DNA of 64,000 nucleotides from Planktotalea sp. (GTDB lineage: Bacteria > Pseudomonadota > Alphaproteobacteria > Rhodobacterales > Rhodobacteraceae), in contig NZ_JABBAL010000006.1 of assembly GCF_018607995.1 (NCBI RefSeq), positions 90,366-154,365 of the forward strand, read 5' to 3'. The position numbers and the translations under genes are program-made. Positions 1 to 8,039 of this stretch are shown piece after piece; the first letter of the stretch is position 1, and every line of letters starts with the position of its first letter. The notes under the pieces were generated by a model, which was given only the letters and a program-made list of their open reading frames with translations, made no database searches and was not told the origin of the DNA.

Positions 1-181
1 GCAAATCTTCGTTTCCGAGCTTGGTAAACGCATTGCGCACGGGCTGGCGCGACACGCCAAAACGGCGCGCGACTTCTGTTTCCGAGAGCTTCGTTCCCGG
101 CAATATGTCGAGAGAAACGATCTGATTGTGAAGCGTTTCATAGACCACGTCGGTCGAGGTTCGAGTTCTAATTACGTCCAC
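1..181 (-). CDS. GntR-family (FadR/FCD-like) regulator, N-terminal part only
   Basis: The gene runs leftward and is cut by the window edge, so only about 60 N-terminal residues are visible. Translating the minus strand from a GTG at 181 gives a winged helix-turn-helix typical of GntR regulators: a Y-x-x-L-x-x-I-x-x-L-D-x-x-P-G-x-x-L-S-E pattern followed by a recognition helix containing RRFGVSRQPVRNA. This is known to be the DNA-binding half of FadR/FCD-type proteins; the ligand-binding half lies outside. It is transcribed divergently from the dctPQM operon across a 325-base gap, which suggests that it controls that operon. The effector cannot be told. No ATG lies close by, so the GTG start is the best available but not proven. 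Confidence 0.8.
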   Translation of the reverse strand, partial: MDVIRTRTSTDVVYETLHNQIVSLDILPGTKLSETEVARRFGVSRQPVRNAFTKLGNEDL

Positions 182-506
182 GGTTTACTACGTTAGTCCT
201 TTGACGAATGCGCAATCGCGCCTTGGGAATTTTGACTGTAAGGTTATGAATTCAAGCGGTAAAATGGTGAAAACGACAATCTCACAGATCAATATTTGTT
301 GGCACATATCAAAGGCATTGTTAAACACAGAGTCAAGGCAGCAAAACTTTTTAAACTAGTTGTTGACAGAGCTTGGATACTAGTCTCCTTATTGTTCAGC
401 AGCGATTCCAGCTCTGGGGAGGGACTTTGGAATTCTTTTTTTCCGCCCCTTCGCATTTGACCCGCGAGCCTCGGCTTGCTGCACAGAAAAACCGGGAGGA
501 GAACCC
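182..506. promoter_or_regulatory. Divergent control region between the GntR gene and dctP
   Basis: This 325-base gap holds no convincing gene. A perfect TTGACA (-35-like) box lies at 363-368 and is flanked by two copies of ACTAGT, at 355-360 (inside the palindrome AACTAGTT) and 379-384, with starts 24 bases apart. I read this as a possible operator overlapping the dctP promoter, the likely target being the adjacent GntR protein; the -10 element is not clear. A strong ribosome binding site (GGGAGGAG) lies just before the dctP ATG. Operator identity is inference from position and symmetry only. Confidence 0.4.
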
Positions 507-1481
507 ATGACTTTTACGAAAACGCTTTTGGCGACTGCAAGCGCAGTCGCTCTGATTGCAACTTCAGCGGCTGCCGACAACTGGCGCGCTTGGAACATCC
601 ATAACGACGGTCACCCAAACACAGGTGCGATGGACAAATTTGCTGAGCTAGTTGACGCGGCGACTGGTGGCGAGATCACTGTTGACGTCTTCCACGGCGG
701 TGTTCTGGGTTCACAGCCAGACGCGCTTGAGCAGGTTCGCATCGGCGCGATCGAAATCGGCAACTTCAACCTTGGTCCAATCGGCCCAATGGTGAAAGAA
801 GCAAACCTTGTGTCCTTGCCATTCATCTTCAAAAGCGTGCCACACATGTTCCGCGTTCTTGAAGGCGAAGCAGGTCAAACTGTTGCAGCAGCAATGGGCG
901 AAGCCGGCGTTCTGCCGCTCGCATGGTTCGACGCTGGTGCACGTTCATTTTACAGTCAGAAGCCAATCGAAACACCGGCTGACGTTGAAGGTCTGAAGAT
1001 CCGTGTAATGAACAACGATCTCTACACCTCGATGATCTCTGCGATGGGCGGCAACCCGTCCCCGATGGCTTTCGCTGAAGTTCAGCAGGCGCTCAAGACA
1101 GGTGTTGTTGACGGTGCGGAAAACAACTTCCCATCCTTCAAGAACGTTGGCCACTACGAAGTGACAACACACTACTCGTTGTCCGAGCACCTGATCATTC
1201 CTGAGTGCATCTGCGTAAACACAACAAAGTTCAACGCATTGTCAGCGGAGATGCAGGCAGCGGTACGTGGTGCAGCTGAAGAAGCGGCTATGTTCCAGCG
1301 TGAGCTTTGGGCTGTAGACTCCGAGAAGGCGCGTATGGACGTTGAAGCCGCAGGCATCAAAGTCAACGAGATCGCTGACAAAGGTCCTTTCCAGTCAGCA
1401 ATGGACTCTGTTTATGCTGACTATCTGGCTGCGAACCCAGACATGAAAGCCCTCGTTGAGATGGCTCAGGCGACAGAGTAA
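507..1481 (+). CDS. dctP: TRAP transporter substrate-binding protein DctP
   Basis: Periplasmic solute receptor of a TRAP transporter, which captures an organic acid and hands it to the DctQM membrane complex. The 324-residue length is normal for the family. The first 23 residues form a clear Sec signal peptide (positive start, hydrophobic core, ATSAAA cleavage region). The family core is visible: a GxxGxxPDALEQVRxGxxE region at about residues 65-80 and a KIRVMNN-type segment near 165, where DctP proteins place the conserved arginine that contacts a substrate carboxylate. The start is fixed by a good Shine-Dalgarno sequence. It is first in the operon and is followed by a strong hairpin before dctQ, consistent with receptor being made in excess. 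The substrate is unknown; the downstream dehydrogenases suggest a hydroxy- or keto-acid. Confidence 0.93.
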   Translation: MTFTKTLLATASAVALIATSAAADNWRAWNIHNDGHPNTGAMDKFAELVDAATGGEITVDVFHGGVLGSQPDALEQVRIGAIEIGNFNLGPIGPMVKEANLVSLPFIFKSVPHMFRVLEGEAGQTVAAAMGEAGVLPLAWFDAGARSFYSQKPIETPADVEGLKIRVMNNDLYTSMISAMGGNPSPMAFAEVQQALKTGVVDGAENNFPSFKNVGHYEVTTHYSLSEHLIIPECICVNTTKFNALSAEMQAAVRGAAEEAAMFQRELWAVDSEKARMDVEAAGIKVNEIADKGPFQSAMDSVYADYLAANPDMKALVEMAQATE

Positions 1482-1502
1482 GCTCTAACGATAAGCAACG
1501 AC

Positions 1503-1541
1503 AAGCGCCCCATTCCTCTTGGAAAATGGGGCGCTTATTTT
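1503..1541 (+). terminator. Strong hairpin between dctP and dctQ (partial terminator)
   Basis: A perfect 12-base-pair stem, AAGCGCCCCATT paired with AATGGGGCGCTT around a 10-base loop, is followed by TATTTTA. It sits 21 bases after the dctP stop and just before the dctQ ribosome binding site. This is the classic arrangement of an intra-operon attenuator or 3'-end stabiliser that gives more solute-binding protein than membrane subunits. The hairpin is seen directly; the expression effect is inferred. Confidence 0.8.
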
Positions 1542-1557
1542 AACTGGAGGACCGAGT

Positions 1558-2091
1558 TTGCCCGACACCAAATCCCCGCCCGCATATATCAAGAAGATAG
1601 ACGCTGTTTCTAAAGTCATAGTGCGCATTTGTATTGTTCTGGCGGCGGTGTCTTTGGTTGCTATGACGGTCTTTTATGTTTGGCTCGTTTTTGGGCGGTA
1701 CGTGCTGAACGATACGCCAACATGGGTCGAACAGGTGTCTTTGCTGTTGGTGATGGTAATCACATTTTTTGGCGCAGCAGTTGGTGTACATCAACATTCA
1801 CATTTGTCCGTCGTTGTGTTTCGTAACGCAGTCTCAAGGCCTGTTCGAAACTTTTTTGTTATCATAACCGATCTGCTGATGATTAGCTTTGGCGGCATGA
1901 TGTTCTGGTACGGCGTTGAGCTCACAAAATTCAAATGGAACACACTGATACCTCTCATCCAAGTGTCAGAAGGCTTTAGATCTTTGCCACTGACGATCTG
2001 CGGGGCGCTGTTGTTCCTATTCTCAATCGGTCATTTGATCCGCCTGCTGACAGGCTGGGACGAACGCCAAGATAACATTGACGAAGGCTAA
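1558..2091 (+). CDS. dctQ: TRAP transporter small permease DctQ
   Basis: Small four-helix membrane subunit that links the solute receptor to the DctM channel. Four hydrophobic stretches are visible (approximately residues 20-45, 55-75, 95-115 and 135-160), with the family's FxRYVxNxxxxWxEE-like segment seen here as FGRYVLNDTPTWVEQ. The ORF track starts it at a TTG at 1519, but that start lies inside the preceding hairpin. I prefer the in-frame TTG at 1558, which follows GGAGG with seven-base spacing and gives about 177 residues, a normal length. It ends two bases before the dctM ATG, so the two are co-translated. Confidence 0.9.
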   Translation: MPDTKSPPAYIKKIDAVSKVIVRICIVLAAVSLVAMTVFYVWLVFGRYVLNDTPTWVEQVSLLLVMVITFFGAAVGVHQHSHLSVVVFRNAVSRPVRNFFVIITDLLMISFGGMMFWYGVELTKFKWNTLIPLIQVSEGFRSLPLTICGALLFLFSIGHLIRLLTGWDERQDNIDEG

Positions 2092-2093
2092 TA

Positions 2094-3380
2094 ATGGGAC
2101 TTTTCATACTTCTGGGCGTATTTGCCCTATGCGTCATGATCGGCGCACCTGTCGCTTTCGCTCTTGGAATTTCTGCGGTCGCTGCCTTTTGGTTCGAAGG
2201 TCTACCAATGATGATTGGCTTCCAGCGGATCGTGGCAGGCATTAGCCTTCAGGCCTACCTTGCCATTCCATTCTTCATCTTTGCGGGTGATTTGATGTTC
2301 CATGGCGGCATCGCCGCAAGGCTGGTGAAATTTGCACAAGCGGCTGTTGGCGCGGTACGTGGTGGCCTTGGCATCGTAAACGTCTTCTCATCTATGTTGT
2401 TTGGCGGCATTTCTGGCTCCGCGATTGCGGATATTTCAGCACTCGGGTCGATCCTAATCCCTGCCATGAAAGAAAAGGGCTATGACGCAGATTACGCTGT
2501 GAACGTCACGGTCACCTCTTCCATTGCGGGTATCATCATCCCACCTAGCCATAACATGATCATCTTCGCACTGGCCGCTGGTGGCGGTGTGTCGATCTCT
2601 AAACTGTTTCTCGCAGGAGTCGTCCCCGGAATTTTGATGTGCGTGTGTTTGGCCCTTGCAGCATATTTGGTTGCTATCAAACGCGGCTACCAAGCCGAGA
2701 AATTCCCGGGATTTGCAGCGTTGGGCTATGCTTTTGCAGGTGCTATTCCGGGTTTGTTTACTGCTGTGATCATCGTTGGTGGTGTTCTCTCTGGTATCTT
2801 CACTGCAACAGAGTCCGGTGCGATTGGCGCGATCTATGCCTTTTTTGTAACCCTCATCGTGTATCGCACGCTGACATGGGACAACTTCAAAACAACCGTC
2901 GTCTCGTCCGTGCGCACGACATCCATGGTGCTCGTCCTCATCGCATGTGCGGGCGCATTTGCATACATGCTGACATTCTACCGCGTGCCATCCAAAACTG
3001 TTGATCTACTGCTTGGGATTTCTGATAATGTGATCCTGATCTTGTTAATGATCAACCTGATGCTTTTGGTACTCGGGATGATTATGGACATGGCAGCTTT
3101 AATCTTGATTTGTACGCCCATCTTCTTGCCGGTAATGAACGCCTTGGGCATCGATCCGGTTCAGTTCGGTATCATCCTGCTCGTGAACCTTGGTTTGGGC
3201 CTGTGTACACCGCCTGTGGGAACCTGTCTCTTTGCAGGGTGCGTCGTTGGTAAGTTACCGATGGAGAAAGCCATCAAAACGATCTGGCCTTTCTATCTTG
3301 CGATCTTAGCTGCGCTGATGCTGATCACCTTCGTTCCGGCGATTTGTCTGACACTGCCAAACCTGCTTATTGGCAACTAA
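2094..3380 (+). CDS. dctM: TRAP transporter large permease DctM
   Basis: Main transport subunit of the TRAP system, a 428-residue very hydrophobic protein with about 12 membrane segments, driving sodium- or proton-coupled uptake. Family landmarks are visible: the FGGISGSAIADISALG loop near residue 100, a GIIIPPS motif near 150 (helical hairpin of the DctM/elevator fold), the GxxTATESGAIGAIYA segment near 240 and a C-terminal NLGLGLCTPPVGTCLF motif. It follows dctQ directly and precedes a DUF336 protein by 18 bases, so transport and metabolism genes are probably one transcript. Confidence 0.95.
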   Translation: MGLFILLGVFALCVMIGAPVAFALGISAVAAFWFEGLPMMIGFQRIVAGISLQAYLAIPFFIFAGDLMFHGGIAARLVKFAQAAVGAVRGGLGIVNVFSSMLFGGISGSAIADISALGSILIPAMKEKGYDADYAVNVTVTSSIAGIIIPPSHNMIIFALAAGGGVSISKLFLAGVVPGILMCVCLALAAYLVAIKRGYQAEKFPGFAALGYAFAGAIPGLFTAVIIVGGVLSGIFTATESGAIGAIYAFFVTLIVYRTLTWDNFKTTVVSSVRTTSMVLVLIACAGAFAYMLTFYRVPSKTVDLLLGISDNVILILLMINLMLLVLGMIMDMAALILICTPIFLPVMNALGIDPVQFGIILLVNLGLGLCTPPVGTCLFAGCVVGKLPMEKAIKTIWPFYLAILAALMLITFVPAICLTLPNLLIGN

Positions 3381-3398
3381 GACACGAGAGGCCACACA

Positions 3399-3827
3399 AT
3401 GTTGAACATCAAACGCTTGGACATTAACGACGCACATGTGCTGATCGCAGGTGCTCGCGCCAAAGCCAAAGAGATTGGCGTGCAAATGTGTATAGCCGTG
3501 ACCGACGAGAGCGGCAATCTAATTGCCTTCGAGCGCATGGATGATAGCAAAGTTACCTCTGATAAGTTCGCCATCGACAAAAGCTTTACGGCAAGCTGCT
3601 TTAGAAAAAGCACCAAAGATTTAGCCGACGTCAGTCAGCCAGGCATGCCTGTTTTTGGCATCAATTCTACTTTCGGCGGGCGCATTGTGACCTTTGCAGG
3701 CGGCATCCCAGTCTTTTCTGGTAACGATGTCGTGGGTGGCATCGGCGTAAGTGCTGGCTCGCCTTCTCAAGATCACGACGTCGCCCAAGCCGGCGTCGAC
3801 GCTTTTTCCAACATCAACAACACTTAG
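3399..3827 (+). CDS. GlcG/HbpS-like (DUF336) protein
   Basis: A 142-residue protein of the DUF336/HbpS-like family (PF03928). The family hallmark segments are present: an AxxxGVxMCIAVTDESGNLIAFERMD-like strand region (about residues 30-52), then KxFTASxF and a GGIPVFSGNDVVGGIGVSAGS-like glycine-rich C-terminal half. Family members occur beside glycolate, diol and other catabolic operons; some bind haem or cobalamin-related ligands, but for most no reaction is known. Here it lies between a TRAP permease and a hydroxyacid dehydrogenase, implying an accessory role in the same pathway. No signal peptide is seen, so it should be cytoplasmic. Confidence 0.85.
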   Translation: MLNIKRLDINDAHVLIAGARAKAKEIGVQMCIAVTDESGNLIAFERMDDSKVTSDKFAIDKSFTASCFRKSTKDLADVSQPGMPVFGINSTFGGRIVTFAGGIPVFSGNDVVGGIGVSAGSPSQDHDVAQAGVDAFSNINNT

Positions 3828-3836
3828 GAGTTACCC

Positions 3837-4718
3837 ATGACAAACCCCACAATCGGCTTCATCGGGCTTGGCCTCATGGGTGGCAACATGGCGGAGTGTT
3901 TGCAAAGCAACGGCTATGATCTTGTCGTTATGGGCCGCAACAAAGAGGCGATTGCCAAAACAGTCGCGCGCGGAGCCGTTGAAGTCACCACCCCGAAAGC
4001 GCTAGCAGAGGTGAGCGATATTGTCATGCTTTGCGTCACCACGTCTGATGTGGTGGAGAGCCTAATTTACGGGAACGATGGCATTCTGGCAGGCATTAAA
4101 GAGGGTGCAGTCGTAATCGACTATGGCACCTCGATCCCCGCCTCAACACAAAAGATCGGCGCAGATCTGGCGGCCAAAGGCGCAGGTATGCTCGATGCTC
4201 CTCTGGGTCGCACCCCCGCACATGCGAAAGACGGGTTGCTCAACATCATGGTCGCTGGCGAAATGGACACCTTTGAGAAGGTCAAACTAGTCCTCGATGT
4301 GCAAGGTGAAAACGTCTTTCATCTCGGTGCACTTGGTGCTGGGCACACAACCAAATTGATCAACAACTTCATGGGCATGACTACTGTCGTAACGATGAGC
4401 CAAGCTTTCGCCGTTGCCAAACAAGCGGGCATTGATGGGCAACAGCTTTTTGACATCATGTCTGCAGGCCCATCCAATTCGCCTTTCATGCAATTCGCCA
4501 AGAAATATGCGGTTGATGGTGTCAGCGATCTTGGTTTCTCTATCTCCAACGCGAACAAGGACGTGAAATACTTTGTGCAAATGCTTGATGACATGGGTAC
4601 GCACTCGCAAATCGCCGAAGCGACGTCAGCTAATTTGCAAGCTGCCTTAGATGCGGGCCAAGGCGACGGCAATGTCCCTGAAATCTTCGATATGTTTGCA
4701 AAACAAGCAACCAAGTAA
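3837..4718 (+). CDS. NAD(P)-dependent beta-hydroxyacid dehydrogenase (3-HIBADH / tartronate semialdehyde reductase family)
   Basis: A 293-residue oxidoreductase of the 3-hydroxyisobutyrate dehydrogenase family. The N-terminal Rossmann motif IGFIGLGLMGGNMA (residues 6-19) binds the cofactor; the substrate-binding segment reads DAPLGRTPAHAKDG near residue 120, in place of the usual DAPVSGG, so the substrate pocket differs from classical GarR or MmsB. The catalytic lysine region appears as HTTKLINNF near residue 175, matching the family GxxxK(L/I)xNN pattern. It probably interconverts a hydroxyacid and a semialdehyde derived from the TRAP substrate. The RTPAHAKDG variant makes assignment to a named enzyme unsafe. 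Confidence 0.85.
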   Translation: MTNPTIGFIGLGLMGGNMAECLQSNGYDLVVMGRNKEAIAKTVARGAVEVTTPKALAEVSDIVMLCVTTSDVVESLIYGNDGILAGIKEGAVVIDYGTSIPASTQKIGADLAAKGAGMLDAPLGRTPAHAKDGLLNIMVAGEMDTFEKVKLVLDVQGENVFHLGALGAGHTTKLINNFMGMTTVVTMSQAFAVAKQAGIDGQQLFDIMSAGPSNSPFMQFAKKYAVDGVSDLGFSISNANKDVKYFVQMLDDMGTHSQIAEATSANLQAALDAGQGDGNVPEIFDMFAKQATK

Positions 4719-4756
4719 ACTGCTCTTAAACTCACACAATTCACCAAGGACCGCAC

Positions 4757-5500
4757 ATGAAACTCGCAGGGAAATCCGCAATCATTACAGGCGCTGGCCG
4801 CGATATTGGTGCTGCAGCCGCACTTAAGCTCGCATCCGAGGGCGCAAGCGTGGCTGTCAATTACTTCGCCAGCAGCACAGGCGCCGATGAAGTGGTCGCC
4901 AAGGTTACCGCGAATGGCGGCAAGGCTTTCGCCTTACAGGGCGATTTGACACAGCAAGACAGCGTCGATGCGTTGGTGAACAAAACCGTTGAAGAGTTCG
5001 GCGGAATTAATGTCTTGGTGAACAACGCTGGCGGCTTGGTCGCTCGCAAAACCGTCGCGGCCTCCACGCTGGAGCATTGGAAATACGTGATGGATTTGAA
5101 CCTAACCAGCAATTTCATGATGACGAATGCTTGCCTCGCGAATATGAAAAGCGGTGCCATTGTGAACCTTGCCAGCCAAGCCGCGCGTGATGGTGGCGGT
5201 GCCGGTTCTGTGCCCTATGCAACGTCCAAAGGCGCGATAATGACGCTAACGCGCGGCCTAGCAAAAGAGATTGGTCCCGACATCCGAGTGAACGGCCTTT
5301 GCCCGGGTATGATCGACACGGATTTCCATAACATCCATACGCCTGATGCAGGTCGTCGTGGATTTGAAGCCGCTGCCCCGATGAAGCGTCAGGGTACCGT
5401 TGAGGATGTCGCGAACCTCGTGCTGTTCCTCGCATGTGATGACAGTGCGTTCATCACAGGGACGAATATCGACCTTAACGGTGGCATAGTCTTTTCATAA
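4757..5500 (+). CDS. Short-chain dehydrogenase/reductase (SDR)
   Basis: Classical SDR of 247 residues, similar in length to FabG. The cofactor motif is ITGAGRDIGAAAAL (about residues 9-22), the structural LVNNAGG motif is near residue 90, and the active-site Y-x-x-x-K is present as YATSKGA near 153 with an upstream serine in NLASQAA. The C-terminal GTNIDLNGG is also typical. It presumably oxidises or reduces a hydroxyl/keto group in the pathway begun by the TRAP transporter. It starts 38 bases after the previous gene with a good AAGGA site and is followed 15 bases later by a cupin. Confidence 0.9.
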   Translation: MKLAGKSAIITGAGRDIGAAAALKLASEGASVAVNYFASSTGADEVVAKVTANGGKAFALQGDLTQQDSVDALVNKTVEEFGGINVLVNNAGGLVARKTVAASTLEHWKYVMDLNLTSNFMMTNACLANMKSGAIVNLASQAARDGGGAGSVPYATSKGAIMTLTRGLAKEIGPDIRVNGLCPGMIDTDFHNIHTPDAGRRGFEAAAPMKRQGTVEDVANLVLFLACDDSAFITGTNIDLNGGIVFS

Positions 5501-5515
5501 AGAAGGAGCGCGATC

Positions 5516-5827
5516 GTGTCTCAATTCCCTATCGTATCCACGGGCGAAAACGTTACTCGGCAAGTGCGGTCGGATCACCCTGACCTAATGGTCGTCGCGT
5601 TCAGCTTTGCAGCCACCGGCGCGGTAGGTGCATTGCACAATCATCCGCATGTGCAATCGACATATGTCGAGAGGGGACGTTTTCGCTTCACGTTGGGCGA
5701 TCAAGAAAAAGAAGTCGGAGCTGGCGATAGTTTTGTTGTCCCTTCTGGCCAAACCCATGGCTGCATCTGCCTTGAGCCAGGCAAGCTGGTGGATTGCTTC
5801 ACACCGCGCCGCGATGATTTTCTTTAA
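5516..5827 (+). CDS. Small single-domain cupin
   Basis: A 103-residue cupin starting at GTG (RBS AGAAGGAG eight bases upstream). Cupin motif 1 is visible as HNHPHVQSTYVERGRFRF (about residues 40-57), supplying H-x-H and a later Glu as metal ligands, and motif 2 as GDSFVVPSGQTHG near 76-88 with the final histidine. Such proteins may be isomerases, lyases or sugar/acid-binding stabilisers; the reaction cannot be inferred. It is the last gene of the TRAP-linked operon. Confidence 0.82.
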   Translation: MSQFPIVSTGENVTRQVRSDHPDLMVVAFSFAATGAVGALHNHPHVQSTYVERGRFRFTLGDQEKEVGAGDSFVVPSGQTHGCICLEPGKLVDCFTPRRDDFL

Positions 5828-6063
5828 TGTTAGTCACGTGATACTATTGCAAAAATGATTTGGGCGTGAGGGGCTTAGCGATACGCTTGGCCATGATGGC
5901 ATTCAATTGGATCAACAACAACGCGCCTACGATACGCTGTCGTAGCCGCACACCACCAAGGGTTACTTCACCATCAATTCTAAGCGATCCTGGGCTTGCG
6001 GATGCATAAGCAAAGACTCAGGCTCCGCTTGTCTTTCGAACGCATCAAACTAGGTGATGTGCC
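5828..6063. other. Intergenic stretch with a start-less open frame on the minus strand
   Basis: Between the cupin and the DUF2805 gene. On the minus strand a frame is open from 6017 down to a TAG at 5844-5846 (about 57 codons) and reads like protein (GSLRIDGEVTLGG, RQRIVGALLLIQLNAI), but it has no sensible start and an in-frame TGA just upstream. It may be the 3' remnant of a lost gene. A short inverted repeat, CTACGA/TCGTAG, lies in the same stretch. No terminator with a T-run is evident. Confidence 0.3.
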
Positions 6064-6279
6064 ATGAAAAAAGCAATAGACCTGCCGTCAGAACAAGTCA
6101 GCGGAATTATTGAGATGGCGTTATCAGATCACATTAGTTTTGCGGATATTAAGACTGAATACGGGATAAGCGACAAACAAGTGAAAACTCTCATGCGCAA
6201 TGAGTTAAAAAGCAGCAGCTACAAAACTTGGCGCAAACGTTTGCGCGATTTTGGAGAACGCAGGGAAATCTATAAATAG
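6064..6279 (+). CDS. DUF2805 / TIGR03643-family small protein
   Basis: A 71-residue, highly charged protein matching the DUF2805 (TIGR03643) pattern: [23 protein letters not shown], then GISxKQVKxLMRxELKxxSYKxWRKR. The middle resembles a helix-turn-helix, so nucleic-acid binding is possible, but no function is established that I know of. I recall that this family often sits beside photolyase/cryptochrome genes, and here one starts 29 bases downstream, so a co-expressed pair is likely. The ATG is preceded by AGGTGAT. Confidence 0.82.
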   Translation: MKKAIDLPSEQVSGIIEMALSDHISFADIKTEYGISDKQVKTLMRNELKSSSYKTWRKRLRDFGERREIYK

Positions 6280-6308
6280 GTCGCTGCACTTTAGAAGGCC
6301 AAACTTCC

Positions 6309-7844
6309 ATGTCACACGCGCCCAGCATTGTTTGGTTCAAACGCGATCTCCGGAACCGTGATCACGCACCTTTGCTGGCGGCTTCGCAGTCGAATTCCAC
6401 GGTCATACCGCTTTATATCGTTGAACCAGAGTATTGGCAGCAGCCTTTTGCATCACGCCGTCATTGGCATTTCGTCCATGATTGTCTCGTTGATCTGAAC
6501 ATTGCTTTAACTGACCTGGGACAGCCTCTTATCGTTAGGGTTGGCGATGTATGTGATGTCATCGCTCAACTTCATGAACAACATGGTGTTGGCGATGTCT
6601 ATATGCATGAAGAAACAGGCAATTCTTGGACATACGAACGAGACCTAAAAGTAGAAAAACTATGTTTGGATCTCAATATTTCCTCTCATGAATTCCCCAC
6701 AAATGGCGTTGTTCGGAGATTGCGCAGTCGTGATGATTGGTCAAAAATCAGAAATGCACGTATGGCTGAAAACATAACGGCGAAGCCGGATAACCTTGTT
6801 CCAACACTGGGCTGTCAATCGGACAGCTTACCAGAAAAAGATGACCCGATGTTTGGAAATACACCAATCGGCAACGTCCAAAAGGGTGGGCGAACACAGG
6901 CAATCGCGGATTTACGAAGCTTTTTGAACCATCGCTGTCAAAAGTATCTTTACCACATCTCTGCGCCCAGTTTGTCCGACGTCCATTGCTCAAGGCTTTC
7001 TACCCATCTCGCGTGGGGGGCGCTCTCGGTTCGTGAGGTTGTGCATTCTGTTGCCAAACGTCATGCCCAACTTTCCCCGTTAGAAAAGAAAAGCTTTGGG
7101 CGCAATCTAAGCGCATTTGGATCGCGACTCGCGTGGCGCTGTCATTTTGTTCAGAAAATTGAGGATCAAGCCGAAATAGAGACACATTGTATGCATCCAG
7201 CCTTCGAAGAGTTGCGTAAGAACGAACACAATGAGGCTCATTATCAAGCCTGGGCTACCGGAAATACGGGTTACCCCTTCATTGATGCGTGCATGCGCAG
7301 CTTGTTAGTAGAAGGCTGGATTACCTTCAGGATGCGAGCCATGCTAGTGAGCTTTGCCAGTTATCATCTGTGGTTGGACTGGCGCGTCACCGGGCATCAC
7401 TTGGCACGTTTATTCACCGACTATGAGCCAGGAATTCATTACAGTCAGCTCCAAATGCAATCGGGTGTGACGGGTATCAATACAATGCGTGTGTATAATC
7501 CCATCAAACAGTCCTTGGAACATGATCCAACAGGCGCGTTCATTAGAAAATGGGTGCCAGAACTGAAGAATGTTCCGGATGAATTTATCCATGAGCCTTG
7601 GACGTGGGAAAAGACCTTGGTTGATCAGCGTTATTTTGAACTTGGGCAAGACTATCCAGCACCAATTGTTGAACATACATTCGCTGCAAGCACAGCCAAA
7701 CAAAAGATCGCCGCTGTTCGCAAGATCCCGAATTTTCAGCAATCAGCTAATACTGTGTTTCAAAAATTGGGAAGCCGGAAGCAACAATCGTATAAGAAGA
7801 AAAAATCCAAACCCAAGGATGCCGGTCAGTTGTCCTTGTTTTAA
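6309..7844 (+). CDS. Cryptochrome / photolyase-family flavoprotein
   Basis: A 511-residue member of the cryptochrome/photolyase family, flavoproteins that repair UV lesions or act as blue-light sensors. The N-terminal photolyase alpha/beta domain begins with [16 protein letters not shown] (residues 7-22). The C-terminal FAD domain contains [18 protein letters not shown] and a [20 protein letters not shown] segment. Where classical CPD photolyases carry N-x-x-WQW, this protein has [16 protein letters not shown], marking a different branch. The C-terminus is a basic tail (KKKKSKPK) ending in QLSLF, the consensus beta-clamp-binding pentapeptide, at the very last residues. Good AGAAGG site before the ATG. 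It could be a repair enzyme or a sensor; sequence alone cannot decide. Confidence 0.9.
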   Translation: MSHAPSIVWFKRDLRNRDHAPLLAASQSNSTVIPLYIVEPEYWQQPFASRRHWHFVHDCLVDLNIALTDLGQPLIVRVGDVCDVIAQLHEQHGVGDVYMHEETGNSWTYERDLKVEKLCLDLNISSHEFPTNGVVRRLRSRDDWSKIRNARMAENITAKPDNLVPTLGCQSDSLPEKDDPMFGNTPIGNVQKGGRTQAIADLRSFLNHRCQKYLYHISAPSLSDVHCSRLSTHLAWGALSVREVVHSVAKRHAQLSPLEKKSFGRNLSAFGSRLAWRCHFVQKIEDQAEIETHCMHPAFEELRKNEHNEAHYQAWATGNTGYPFIDACMRSLLVEGWITFRMRAMLVSFASYHLWLDWRVTGHHLARLFTDYEPGIHYSQLQMQSGVTGINTMRVYNPIKQSLEHDPTGAFIRKWVPELKNVPDEFIHEPWTWEKTLVDQRYFELGQDYPAPIVEHTFAASTAKQKIAAVRKIPNFQQSANTVFQKLGSRKQQSYKKKKSKPKDAGQLSLF

Positions 7845-7977
7845 AATAGCATTGCCAAACTGACGGCTATTAAACCCAAAGCTGCCGTTGCTTCGCTTGA
7901 TGCTGAGGTCTCTTTGTCTCGCGCATCGACAAATATGTTCGTGAAAGACAAAGAAATTGTGAAGTAACGGCCTGTGG

Positions 7978-8001
7978 CCTTACGTACTGCAGCACGTAAG
8001 G
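7978..8001. repeat. 24-bp near-perfect palindrome upstream of the helicase gene
   Basis: CCTTACGT and ACGTAAGG flank a central CTGCAG, giving a 24-base dyad with a single mismatched pair. It lies just ahead of, or inside, the 5' end of the DEXH helicase gene depending on the start chosen. It could be an operator or a transcript hairpin; there is no T-run. It does not match an alphaproteobacterial LexA box (GTTC-N7-GTTC). Confidence 0.45.
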
Positions 8002-8039
8002 TGACTTGCAACCGGTCCAAAACGCGATATGTGCAAAGG

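Noticed and set aside
3837-5500. Naming the TRAP-linked pathway (for example sulfonate or tartrate catabolism)
   Set aside because: The dehydrogenases are generic families and the substrate-loop variant DAPLGRTPAHAKDG does not point to one known enzyme.
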